In this document: piece after piece, positions 52,340-62,800 of the stretch | Layout: each line of letters begins with the position of its first letter | How positions within the stretch are numbered: position 1 is the stretch's first letter | NCBI GenBank assembly: GCA_009829735.1 | Contig: CM020620.1 | Span: 21,240,020 to 21,304,019, forward strand | Source: Pyropia yezoensis | Lineage: Eukaryota > Rhodophyta > Bangiophyceae > Bangiales > Bangiaceae | Reading direction: 5' to 3' | DNA length: 64,000 bases | The notes under the pieces: model-generated | Seen by the model: only the letters and a program-made list of their open reading frames with translations | Databases searched by the model: none | Told to the model about the DNA's origin: nothing | Program-made: the position numbers and the translations under genes

Positions 52340-53257
52340 GACGTTGGGAGTGGGGGCGAGGCGGTCCGACGGTGAGGGTGGGGGGGGGAGGGGGCGGCCT
52401 GGGAGCGGCAGGCGGCATTGCCGCTGCCGCCGTCGTCGCCGCCGCCGTTGCCGCTGCCGCCGTCGATGACTCTGCTTCTGCCAACGCCGGGGGCGCTGCT
52501 GCCGTTGCTACCGCAGGCGCTGCAGCCAGCGCCGCCGCTGCGTCTGATGCAGCAGAAGCAGGGGTGGGGGCGGGGACGGCCCCGCGGCGTCGGCGGGGCT
52601 GTCGCTGCGGCAGCGCCACCCAACCACGGGGCGGCGGGTCGGTGGAGGCCATGCCCGATACGTAGACAGTGGGCGGGGGGCAGCGGTGAAGGGGGGTCTG
52701 GGTGAGGGGGGGGGATGAGGGAAGCGGGGGAGGCGTCGACGGCCGGCGGGAATGCAGGAGGCGACAGAAGCGACGCGTTGGAGCGGGCGATGCTGATGGC
52801 GAGCGTCGGCGGTACGGGCGGCAGACGTGGCGAGCAGGAGCAAGAGGCGGGGCGTCCGTGAGGCAATCCTCGCTCCTCCTTTCAGGTTTTTTAGAAATCA
52901 TTGTGCCACGTTGCGTACAGTGTTTCCCCGTCCAACAAGATCAAAACGCGCGCGTGTGGGTTGGCACATCTGCCCCGCGTTTCTGGTCTGCCGTCCTCTC
53001 CCGCACCGTGACCGCCGCGTCCCCATTGGTGAAGCACATCATGGCAGCACGCACCGGGGTGATGGCATGCGACCTGCAGCGCACAACCGCCTGCCTGGTG
53101 CAGGAGCGCACGCACCCCACGTCACACACGTGTGGGGGGTTACCGAGCCTGCTCCGCGCCCCCGCCCCAGTTTCCTCCCCCTTACCATGCGTCTGTCTGT
53201 CCCTCACGTGGGTGCGTGCGCGCGGCTGCCCGCGGGCGTCCCGTCGCCGCCTGCCTC
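52340..53257. other. Divergent interval archease / bZIP-like 3
   Basis: Contains the promoter side of both genes. On the minus strand an ATG near 52650 (MASTDPPP) opens a low-complexity frame ahead of archease; it is not in the archease frame as read, and a G run near 52383 makes the area unreliable. Confidence 0.45.
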
Positions 53258-55141
53258 ATGGCCGTCCCTTCCCCCCTCGCGGCGACGCCCCCGGCGGCGA
53301 TGCTGCCCGGCAGCCTCCTCGACATGACGCCCCCGACTAAAGTGATACCCGGTAGCCTCGCTGCTACGCCCCCGGCCGAGATGCCACCCGCGGCGGCGGC
53401 GGCCGCCGCCGCCTCCGCCGCTGCCGCCGCCTTGATCCCCCGCCACCACCCCCTCGGCCAGCCCCCACCGCCACTGCCACGCGTGCTGGGCCTTGCGGCG
53501 CACGTGGCCTCCATGCGTTCCATCGTCGCGTCGTGGTTGTCACGCCCCGGTAGCGGCGGCGGCAATGACAGAGGTGACAGTAGCGGCAGCGACGGCGGCG
53601 GCGGCGGCGGCGGTGACGGCGGTGGTGGCGGTGGCAGCAGCTCTGGGCGGGGCTCCCCGGCGTCGCTGCCGGGCGGCCCCAATGGGCGGCCGACCGACCT
53701 GGCTACGTCGGCCAGCGGGGACGCGTGGGGCGACATCGGCCACCGCCGCGGCAGCGGTACTGGGGTGGCGGCGGTGGTGCCCGCGGCGCCCACCCCCCTC
53801 ACTCCCGACATGGCGGCGGCCATGCCCGAGTACGCCCTCCTCGGCCGCAGCAGCCGCGCGCGCGCGTGGCTGGCCGAAGTGTGGGACCCCGCCGCCGCCC
53901 CTTCGTCGTCCCCGCCGCTCAATCCGGCCGCGCTGGCCGGCGCCGTCGCCCTCGACCGGGTGGTGCGCTTTCCCGCCCCCACCGCCGCCGCCTCCGACCT
54001 ACCTGCCGCGCCGGGGGGGTCCGCCGAGGACCCAGACACATACCTGCCCTCTGACGAGGCTGACGGCACTGGCCTGGGGCCCGTCCTCGCCGACACGACA
54101 GTGATGATTATCCCGGTCGAGGCGCCGCCGCTGCGGCGTGCGTGGACGGCCACGGCGGGTTGGGGGGCGGCGCTGGGCGGTGGTGGAGGTCCCACAGGGG
54201 AGGCTTCCTCGCCGGTGAACGCGTTTCTCGAGGCTGTGGGCGGCACCGACGACGAGGACGATGAGGTGGTGACCGTCCGCATGGTATGCGATGTGCAGCG
54301 GGATTTGATTGGCGCCGCCACCGGCGGGCTTGTTTCGCTCCAGCCGGTCACGCGGGGGGTCCTACACCGCAGGACGGGGGAAACGCTATCATTGACAACT
54401 GTGCCCGCCCCCCCAGGTGTACCCGCGTCCCGGCTCCTCATGTTGGAGTACTGTACGCCCGGCCCCTTCGGGAGCGCCACCAACTTTCTGACGACCTTGG
54501 CGGTCGGCGGCAACGGCCCGCTGACGCTACTCAGCCGCGTCAGTGGGGTTATGCAGCCGACCGCCGACCGCCCCACGCTCGTGTTTCCCCCGGCCGACGG
54601 GGTGACGGCCACCGCCGGGTTCTCGAGGGACATTCAGGGCACCTTTGGTGTCGCCTTTGCTCCCTGTGTACCGGGCGCCACGGCGGTCTCGGCGCCCTCT
54701 GCGGGTTCCGACAGCAGCACCGGCAGCTTTCCTGCGCTGCTGCCGCTGGTCATGCACTGCACCGAGGCATCGGCCGCCACCACCGCCCGGATGCGCTGCC
54801 GGGCGGTCGCGGCACTGCTGCCGCCGCCGGGTCCCCTCCGCATGCCTAGCTCGGGCGTGCCCGCCACCTCCACCACTGTCTCTCCCGCCGCTACCGTGGA
54901 CACCCCGGCGGGAGTGCGCCGCCCCCGCCGACCGCGGCGGAACCTGGGCGCCGTCGAGTCCGAGGCAGAGCGCCGGCGGATCATGCGGAACCGGGCGTCA
55001 GCGGCGCGGAGCAACGCGGCGCGCCGGCGCGAACGGCTCGCCGCGCGCCTGCGCGACGGCGCCGCCGCCGCGGCGGGCGGCGGGCGGCCGTTGCGGCCGC
55101 CGCCGCCGGCCCGCCTGCCCGTGCTCCTCCCACGATTGTAG
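53258..55141 (+). CDS. bZIP-like protein 3 with conserved unknown domain
   Basis: 627 residues from the ATG at 53258. Third and most diverged paralogue. The N-terminus has an extra imperfect repeat (PGSLLDMTPP, PGSLAATPP) and an Ala run. Then LPRVLGLAAHVASMRSIVAS, a Gly-rich linker with a run of about ten Gly, and the conserved domain: MAAAMPEYALLGRSSRARAW, LPSDEADGTGLGPVL, EDDEVVTVRMV, GVLHRRTGETLSLTT, GTFGVAFAPCVP, LLPLVMHCTEASAATTARMR. Basic region ERRRIMRNRASAARSNAARR; no zipper; the tail LPVLLPRL ends the chain. Separated from paralogues 1 and 2 by EMC1 and archease. DNA-binding role inferred from the basic region only. Confidence 0.8.
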   Translation: MAVPSPLAATPPAAMLPGSLLDMTPPTKVIPGSLAATPPAEMPPAAAAAAAASAAAAALIPRHHPLGQPPPPLPRVLGLAAHVASMRSIVASWLSRPGSGGGNDRGDSSGSDGGGGGGGDGGGGGGSSSGRGSPASLPGGPNGRPTDLATSASGDAWGDIGHRRGSGTGVAAVVPAAPTPLTPDMAAAMPEYALLGRSSRARAWLAEVWDPAAAPSSSPPLNPAALAGAVALDRVVRFPAPTAAASDLPAAPGGSAEDPDTYLPSDEADGTGLGPVLADTTVMIIPVEAPPLRRAWTATAGWGAALGGGGGPTGEASSPVNAFLEAVGGTDDEDDEVVTVRMVCDVQRDLIGAATGGLVSLQPVTRGVLHRRTGETLSLTTVPAPPGVPASRLLMLEYCTPGPFGSATNFLTTLAVGGNGPLTLLSRVSGVMQPTADRPTLVFPPADGVTATAGFSRDIQGTFGVAFAPCVPGATAVSAPSAGSDSSTGSFPALLPLVMHCTEASAATTARMRCRAVAALLPPPGPLRMPSSGVPATSTTVSPAATVDTPAGVRRPRRPRRNLGAVESEAERRRIMRNRASAARSNAARRRERLAARLRDGAAAAAGGGRPLRPPPPARLPVLLPRL

Positions 55142-57156
55142 CCCGGGGGGGGGGGGGCGGCGGAGGGGTGGTGATCACATGGCAGGACCCACTGCGCTGA
55201 TCGACAATGCGAGGACTGTGTATGCTTTTTCATCGTCCGAGTGGGGGCGAGGTGGGAGGGAAAGTAGGGCGGCCGTGCTCTGAGTCGCTCGACCCCCCAC
55301 ACCTTCGCGCCGACAAAAGTGTCAGATCCTTTCTTTTTTTTTTTTCTTCACCTGCCGTGCATCACGGCCGCGGTGCCCGTGGCGGGCAACAATCACGCTG
55401 GTCTGGCGGTGCTGTTGGCGTGCGTAGTCCGTGTGTTCACATTGCGGCCAGCACGATAGGCAACCATACTGGGACGCGTTGGTGCGCTTGCCGGTCCGTG
55501 AGGGTGGCACCACCGAACGACCAACCGTCTACAACGATTGGCCATGTTCAACGTGCGGCCACGTATCCTATGCGTCTCGTTGGATCCACCCATCTTCTGT
55601 TGCGCGCGTCACGTGTAAATCTCGGCAGAGGTGGGCCAGCCTTCATGACTGCCCTGCTGTGACTGGCCGCTTCCAAGGGCTTGTTGAGACAGAAAAGCGG
55701 ACAGCGCGCTTCCAGCGGGGTGTCCTTCAATTCCTTGGTGGTTCCTCGCTAGGTACTGTATTCTCGACGGGTGTCCCTTTTTCTTCTCTCCCTTCGGGAA
55801 CCTGTGCTGCCACGCGCGTCGGAGGGGCAGGATCTGCTTCGAGCGAGTCGTACAGTTTCTGTTCTTTTCTAATTCGTCGTGACACTCCTCGGTGATCTCG
55901 ATCGGCCGCAGAGGGGTCAACAAAGGAAAAGGGTGAGCCAGGCGTTGTGTGTCAGCACGCTGCACGTCCCTCCCTCGCCTGCTCCATCCCGTCACTCCTG
56001 GCCGAGCGCTGTGCTGTGTAAACCGCCCATCTGGCCTGAACGACCCCCCCCCGTAGGGCGTGAGGAGGTGCACGCTTGAGGCGCGGTGTCGTGCGTTTGA
56101 TCCACACTCCAGAGGTTGCGCGCGAGGGGGCTATGCAATGCAGCTCCCCAGCGGTGCCTCACCTTTTTACATCTCCTGGGGGAGGCCTTCTGCACGCCTC
56201 TCACGACGAGTGGATGCAGCCAGCTGTAGTCCCCAGCCTTCCCCTCTGAACCACACCTTCCCACACGTTACAGTAGCTGGCTCTCTCTCAACCAGCTAAT
56301 ACATATGTACGCATGTGGAGGAGGGTCGCCCTCTCCCACCTCCCTCTGTTAAACTTCTGCAGGGACAAGGGGGCCCCAGAGCTTGCGTGACATTTATTGC
56401 CCACGTGGAAATAGGGACACGCACGCCCCCGCTTGGAACTTGGGCAACCATCATGGTGATCACGCCAGCCTGGGAGGCAGTCAACAAGATTTGGGTGTCA
56501 GGACCCCCTTCTCTACGCGCCCCGAATCATTCGAGAGGGAATGTGGTGTGCTCCCTCCCTCTCTTACCCGCGCCCCCTGGGCCAGGGACTTGCGGATTGT
56601 CCTTGCTGGCACGCGTTGGATGGAGGGGCAGTGGCGGTGAGGGAGGTATTGCAAACGCGCGTGCCGCCAGGTGGATGTGGGCCACTTGCAAGCAGGGCCC
56701 CCGTGCAGCGCGTGGTAGTGGGACGGGGGCCCCGCCAGGGAATCTGGCCCCGGGTGAGAGGGCGCTCTTGAGGTGTCGGGAGGGGGTACAGCGCACAGGT
56801 CTCATTCTCGAGGCGTGATGGCCCCAGGATGGGGGTCGGGCGGCAGTCCATGGGGCATGGCGCCGTCGGGGGTGGATGGGGTGCTCCCGCCTATATGAGC
56901 GCCTCCCTCAGTGCGTGGGGAGATCTGGTTCCCACACCCCAAACTCCCACCATCCGACCTCGTTCGACCATCCCCTCTTCCCCTCCCTGCCCCATCCTCT
57001 TCCTCACCAGCCCCCAGTACCGTCGGCTGTTGCTCGTACGCCTGATTGGCATCGTGTGACCGCAGACGCATCGTTCCCTCTCCCGGCATCGACGTCCAGC
57101 CGCCCCCCCCCGCCCGCTTTGGTCGGAGACGTCCAGTTAACACCACCGTTGTCACC
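55142..57156. other. Intergenic, no supported gene
   Basis: About 2 kb between bZIP-like gene 3 and the Nudix gene. A G run at 55143-55155 and a T/C run near 55330-55350. Two 154-residue frames near 55431-56073 overlap on opposite strands and have no protein character. The last ~200 bases, CT-rich, are likely the Nudix promoter and leader. Confidence 0.55.
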
Positions 57157-58284
57157 ATGGTCCGCAAGGTCGGCCGCAAGATGGTACGTCCGCGCTGACC
57201 TGTTTGCCTTCTTGCGGTGGCGCCTCGCTGCTCTTTCTGGCTGATTGCCTGCGCCCGTGGGGCGCGAGTCGAGTGGGGGGGCCATCCCCCCGTTTCCTCC
57301 GTGTTGATAGTTTACTGACGGTCCCTCGCCCCGATGCTCTCCCGTACTGTCTTTTCTTGCTCATCCTATGCCCACCTACTTGACGGTCTCTTTTTTCATC
57401 GCCATTCCCCCTCCCTCCGTCTCCCTCCCTTTCCCTTACAGGCTGGCTGCGTTCCCGTGCGGCAAACCCCCACCGGCTGGGAGGTGCTGCTCGTAGACAC
57501 AAGCAAGCACGCCGACGTGTGGGTGTTCCCCAAGGGAGGTGTGAAAAAGATTGAAAAGCCGCGCGTCGCAGCCGTGCGGGAGACGCGTGAGGAGGCGGGC
57601 GTGACGGGGGTGGACGGCGCCAAACTGGGCGCCTTCCCCGTCAAGACGGGCATCCAAAAGATGTTCCTCCTGCACGTCACCGCCGTCCTCAACACCCCAG
57701 CCGACGGGTGGACTGAGGCCGGCTCCCGCCAGCGGCAGTGGGTCGACCTCGCCACCGCGGAGGAGCTCCTCAGCCCCGAGCCCGAGGCGCTTGCGCGTGT
57801 GGGCGCTCGCATCCGCCGTCGCCGTCCAGAGCTGATGGTCATCATCGACGCGGCCGCCGCGGTGCTTGCGGCGGTTCCGCGGGGTGTGTCGGCAGAGGAG
57901 GCGGCAGCGGCGACAAGGGCGGCGGCGGAGGCCATGGCGGCCGACGCCGCCACATCACCAACAATGACGGCGCTGACGGTGGGGAGCCCACTGTCCTCCA
58001 ACGGCGCTGACGTGACTGTCGCTGGCGCGGATGACGAGGTGGGGTGGGAGGCGGCAGAGGAGGCGGCGGCCGAGGCGGTCACTGCCTCCACCCCGCACTG
58101 CTGCGAGGCGTGCATAGGCGCGGCAGGCGGGTGTGGCGGGCGAGGGTGCACCCCATCGTCGCGGCGGGTCGTACTTTCGCCCGCTGCTGCTGATGGGGAT
58201 GGGACGAAGGGAGAGGCTGGCAGGCTCATCTCGGTGCGGAGTGTCGGCGGCACGGTCCACATGCCGGGCGTGTGCGTGCAGTAA
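57157..58284 (+). CDS. Nudix hydrolase, diphosphoinositol-polyphosphate-phosphatase type, two exons
   Basis: Exon 1 57157-57183 (nine codons, MVRKVGRKM), intron 57184-57441 (GTACGT...TTACAG), exon 2 57442-58284; 289 residues. The start ATG has a good context (GTCACCATGG). Nudix enzymes split nucleoside or inositol diphosphates linked to another group. The Nudix box GGVKKIEKPRVAAVRETREE plus AGV has the G, E and REUxEE positions that bind the metal. The flanks (AGCVPVR, WEVLLVDTSKHADVWVFPKG, QKMFLLHVTAVL, RQRQWVDLATAEELL) resemble the DIPP branch, which acts on inositol pyrophosphates. The C-terminal ~120 residues are an Ala/Glu-rich extension with a Cys-rich patch, not usual for DIPP. Exact substrate is inference. 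Confidence 0.85.
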
Positions 58285-58641
58285 CAAGACTGTGTGGAGC
58301 AGGAGGGGGATGCTTCGGCGACAGGTGCTTGCTAGTTGTTTGTACGGGTCTGTGCTATCCGTCTCATTTTTTATTCTGCGTTGCGTGTACTATTTTTTTT
58401 TTTTCCCGTACTTACGTTCGCGAGGCCTGATCCAGTCGCCCGCAACAAGCGCGGATGGGTTCTGGCGAGTACGAACACGGTATGAGCTCGCTGCCTCAGC
58501 CAACTGGCCCGAGGAGATGCAGCCCTTTTGTCCAGAGCAGCGAGCAACGAAAAACGGGCACGACATCGAGACAGGACTAATCGCAGACAACTGAACTCAC
58601 ACAGCTCCGGGAAGTTGAGCAAAGTCGACTGCGGCTCAGTA
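58285..58641. other. 3' side of the Nudix gene
   Basis: T-rich tract near 58390-58405, composition drops toward lower GC. No gene seen. Confidence 0.6.
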
Positions 58642-58839
58642 CAGTTTTTCTCCAATGCAAGACACCCTTTACGACGCCCGTAAGCCGAGAAATCATAATA
58701 TGGATACGTCCGCTGATTGGATAACGAACTCGATCGAGTGCCGACACCTGCGATGATCGTGCCATGCAGCGCGGTCGACCTACTGTGGTTCTTAGACACC
58801 GTGACCAAGAAAGCATGCGATAAGAATGGAGAAAGACTG
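58642..58839 (-). mobile_element. Tc1/mariner-like MITE, copy 2 (198 bp)
   Basis: Ends CAGTTTTTCTCCAATG (left) and GAATGGAGAAAGACTG (right) are inverted repeats. TA flanks both sides (58640-58641 and 58840-58841), the expected target duplication of Tc1/mariner. The body matches copy 1 (23964-24165) in the opposite orientation. Non-coding. Confidence 0.8.
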
Positions 58840-59522
58840 TAACGGAAAGGCCAAAACCTTATAGAGCACACACCCCCGCGACGGGAAGTGGATTGCAATA
58901 TTTTCATTGGCGGGGAAGTCAGCACTTCCCGGGGTACATGTTCATGACTCAATTCCTCCCAGCCCAGGCACACACTAAGATAAGTTTGAACAAAGGAGTT
59001 ACCTGCCATCGTGCGCTGCCCCCTCTATTTCCGTCCCCCTCCGCCTGAGCTGCCCCGTCCTTCGGTTGGGCGAGCCGGCGGCCATTTGATTTCTGCCACA
59101 GGCGGCGCTGTGTTCGAGCTCGTTGTTACACTGGAACGCCCGGCCGGTTGCAGTCGACGCGAAATCCCGCGCCTTATTAGCAATGCCACCCGTCAGGCGG
59201 CGGCCGACGCAGCCGCCTCCGCCGTCGCTGCCGCCGCCGTCACCCCCCCCTAGCTGCGCAAGCCGAGAAACGGCGACAAACGCCTTGGTCTTGGCCGCAG
59301 CCGTTGCCTCCACGGCGGTCATGGTCGCAGGCGGGGCGGCAGAGAGACTGGCGGAGGGAAGCCGACGCCGCCCTCGCGTTGAAGGCACTAGATTCTTTGT
59401 TTAACTCTTGAGAACTTCACACGCTCGAACGCCCAGGGTACGGTTGCACTTACCACGTAGAGTTCCCAGGCCGCCACGGGGCTTCACACAAAAGCGAGAA
59501 AAGCCCTGCTCGATAACTTTTC
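58840..59522. other. Intergenic with a small GC pocket
   Basis: A GC-rich pocket at about 59010-59380 is open on both strands. The minus-strand frame from an ATG at 59322 (about 107 residues, Ala-rich start) is possible but unsupported. Confidence 0.4.
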
Positions 59523-59804
59523 GGCGTGACACGCTGCAATGCGGTTCAACACACCTTTTCGCGCCAACCACGCCAAACACGCCCGAAATGACCACGCCAC
59601 ATTAGGCCAACTGGCTCCAATTAATGTCATATTTGCTGATTGAGCATCAGGAGCCACAGAGTGACAACTCTCGCCAAATCTGGCGCCTCTCATTTTGGAT
59701 ACGCCCCAAGCACGCGCTTCCTAAGGGCGGGCGGGTCCGCTTGACACGCCTAAAACACGACTTAATCACGCCTGGGGCGTGTTTGTGTACACGTCCCCGG
59801 CGTG
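59523..59804. promoter_or_regulatory. Cluster of eight CACGCC/GGCGTG motifs
   Basis: CACGCC at 59569, 59578, 59593, 59745, 59767; GGCGTG at 59523, 59776, 59799. Chance would give well under one in 282 bases at even composition. 59767-59781 holds a small palindrome, CACGCCTGGGGCGTG. No gene is attached to it, so its role is open. Confidence 0.5.
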
Positions 59805-62800
59805 TTGCACAACCCTACCTCAATTGTAAGCCGTCACGGTATTGTCAGCCGACCCGACACTCGACGACAGTATGTCCCCGGAGCTCTTCTCGTGGCACGT
59901 TGGGAATGGGGAGGCGTAGAGGACGCGCACAGAGAACGTCGCTGGCGTTCAAACAGTGTACTGCCACTGCTTGGTGGGCGACACACCACGCTTGTTCTTA
60001 GTGGCGCACTGTGAGAGGCACACAGATTCTCGTGTGTTTTGTTCACAAGCAATAAGTATAAGGATAAATAGTCAATTGAGTAATATTTTACTTGACAAGC
60101 ATGCTTTAATCAAAGGCGATTCTGAAATGCATGCATTTTGCCAACTATGGTGCACGCCCACTTAACTGGCTCTTGTACTGTCGTTCTCTTTGAATTACAC
60201 GCGACGCTTTAAAGTGAGTCTGGAACGAACATAGATACGGGTCGATGCGAGAATGATCTGAGGCAACGGAAGAATACCACGGATGGCATCAATCTTGGCA
60301 CGTCCACCTCTAAGTATACACGTGCGTGGGAGGGTCTCCGACGCGCATCAAACAATTTTTTGATATTGCGTTCGAGTCGTTGTCCAATGAGAGTCCGAGC
60401 CAAGTACCCCTGTTGCGGACCATGCCTGGATTGGATCGCTAGCTCCGTTGGTGATGGGATCATGCCCATGTTGCGTTCGTCCAGTGGACCAGCGCGCCTG
60501 TCCTTCGGAACGTGCCTTCGGGAGAGGCCATCAACAGATCATCCGTTGAGGTCCACCGCTCGCCGTCACGCCAATCAGAAGCATCTCTGCGAGCCGCCAT
60601 GCCCCCCAGCCCTTTCTGGACAAAAAAACAACCTCCGAGTTAACCCAGGAACCGCAATAGTTCATGACAAGAATGGGTTCCCGTGTCTGGCCGTACAGCT
60701 CAATTCGACTCCCCCCCTAGTGCAAGACAGGATTTGGACATGCCGCAGCGGCTGAATGCTAGAGGAGCAATAGTTTCTGGAAGTCCTCTCTCCGCTCTGG
60801 TCCTAAATATAGTGCGCCCCTCACTGGGGCGCGCAGGACAGTAGTTAGGCTTAAGGGACTGCTGATGTGCACCGAGACTGCGACGCAGGCTGCAGACCCA
60901 AGCCAAGTCTCACCTGGCCCACGGATGGCGAGGCATCTCGGGGAGGATGGTTTCTAGGTCATTCTCGGCTTATGTTGCTGAGTGCCCAATTATGGCCGAT
61001 CGAGACGAGAACACGAACAAACTACAGATAACGAATGAAATGCCGCAGAGGATGCGCCTTTGAATACAGTTGCTGCAGCTCCAACCAATGGCTGCTTTGC
61101 GTGCGGGTCCATTGCAGGGCAACAGGGGAATCTGGGATTCTGACGGACTTCCGACGACATCCGCAACCTGCAGAACTCTTCATCAGTTGTTCTCGCGAGA
61201 CGCGGTGTGCAATTGAAGAAATACGAGGAAAAGTGCACAAGATTACAACAGTGCTTTGACCAATCAGTGTTCGGTCCGAGCCGCACTGTCACCGCAGCCA
61301 ATTCAGATTTTTGCTGGGATCTGAGCCCCACCGCCTGCTTATGGTTACTTGTCCACTACTGGCTCGTGACTGGCTTGTGCTCTTGTTCATGCACTTGTGT
61401 CCGTGTATAGTTGGCCAAAGTTCGACACTTAGCTTGGCGGATGAAATGGCCGCCCGCTTCTCTGGATGTAGACAGTACATAACTTGTCGTTGTCTGCAGC
61501 GAGCAATACGAGCCCGCAAGCCCGAGGAGTCACGCCTCGGCTATTCACCAGTGATGGCGTTCTGTTCTTACAGTTGTGCCGGACAGTGCCCCTCCCTGTT
61601 GCGTAATGGGACTCAGATTCCCGGAACCACAAACAGCAAACACACATACAGAGACCACAGTCCGGAGCCCAGGAAGGAGCAGGTAAGAGGCCCTGCCAAT
61701 CCACTCGCCCGCCAAGGTACGAGGCAAAGGTAAATAGGACAAAAGTCCGAGGGGGGAGGAACCCAATGCACTGTTGATTTTACAAGATGGCCCCGGGGAA
61801 AACCCCGGAGCACGCCTTGAGAACTTCCCCCCCCTGGCCCCTCCAGGTGCCCAGAACGAGGCCCCCAGAGGGCGCTTTCAGCGGGCCAAGGGTCAGCAAG
61901 GCACCGGCCGCTCACCGGGCCAACACACGAAAAGCAAGCGAAATCCCCCCACCCACAAGTGTCAATCCCCATAAAAAATTCAGTGGGAAAAAGGGGGAAA
62001 ACAAGAAATCTCGCAAGGAAGACAAATGCGAAAAAGCAAGCAAATAACCCGAAGGTCAGTATGTCATCAGCCGGGCAAGTCCACCTCTCCGGATGACCAA
62101 TCAAGGCACCGGGCGTGTCGCCACTGCCCCGGCCAACCGATGCAGGAATCCTCGGCCAGCACGTGGTTCCACGTAACGCTGCCAGCCGGGTCCCAAGTCA
62201 GTCTCCCGGGTTCCAATGGCCCCAAGAGGCCATAACGCCACACTCCCTTCGCAGCCCTCTGCTCAGGTCTTCAAGTAAAATCCTCGACCAGCAGTCACCC
62301 GCTCGTCAGAAGGAAGGACCAGGGTACTTCGTACCTGGTCATCTTGATCCTCGCTCGTCTTCACCCCGCCTGGTCCGCCCATATCTCGCCAACCTCGATA
62401 TGCGCAGATGTGGGGAATGACCGCCGCGTTCACTTGCAGCTCTCGTGGTGGCGGAATGAGAGAGCCAGCAAGTAGCGGAATGAGAGCGACAGCGACGGGG
62501 GAGCGGAGACCAGCTGGCGGTGGCGGCGGAAAGGAAGCGGGCACTACAGCCCGCAGCGGCTGTAGGAGGGGAAGAGGCAGGCTGGAGACACCCGTGCTTC
62601 ACATGTGGTCCAGCTTCGCTATCAGCCCCCCATGCCTGCAAGAGGCCACTTTGCAAACTTATGGAATCAAATATTGAATGAGTGATAGATGAGTTCAAAG
62701 TCCTCTGGGGGACCTTGTCGTAATCAAACCCTCGTGCCGGAAGATAATTACGCCAGGACTGCGCAGAAGATAATTAAATGATGAGTGAAGGGCAGAACGA

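Noticed and set aside
61787-62047. 86-residue frame with a Lys-rich end, ATG in fair context
   Set aside because: No homology I can recognise and no promoter or neighbour support in a gene-poor region.
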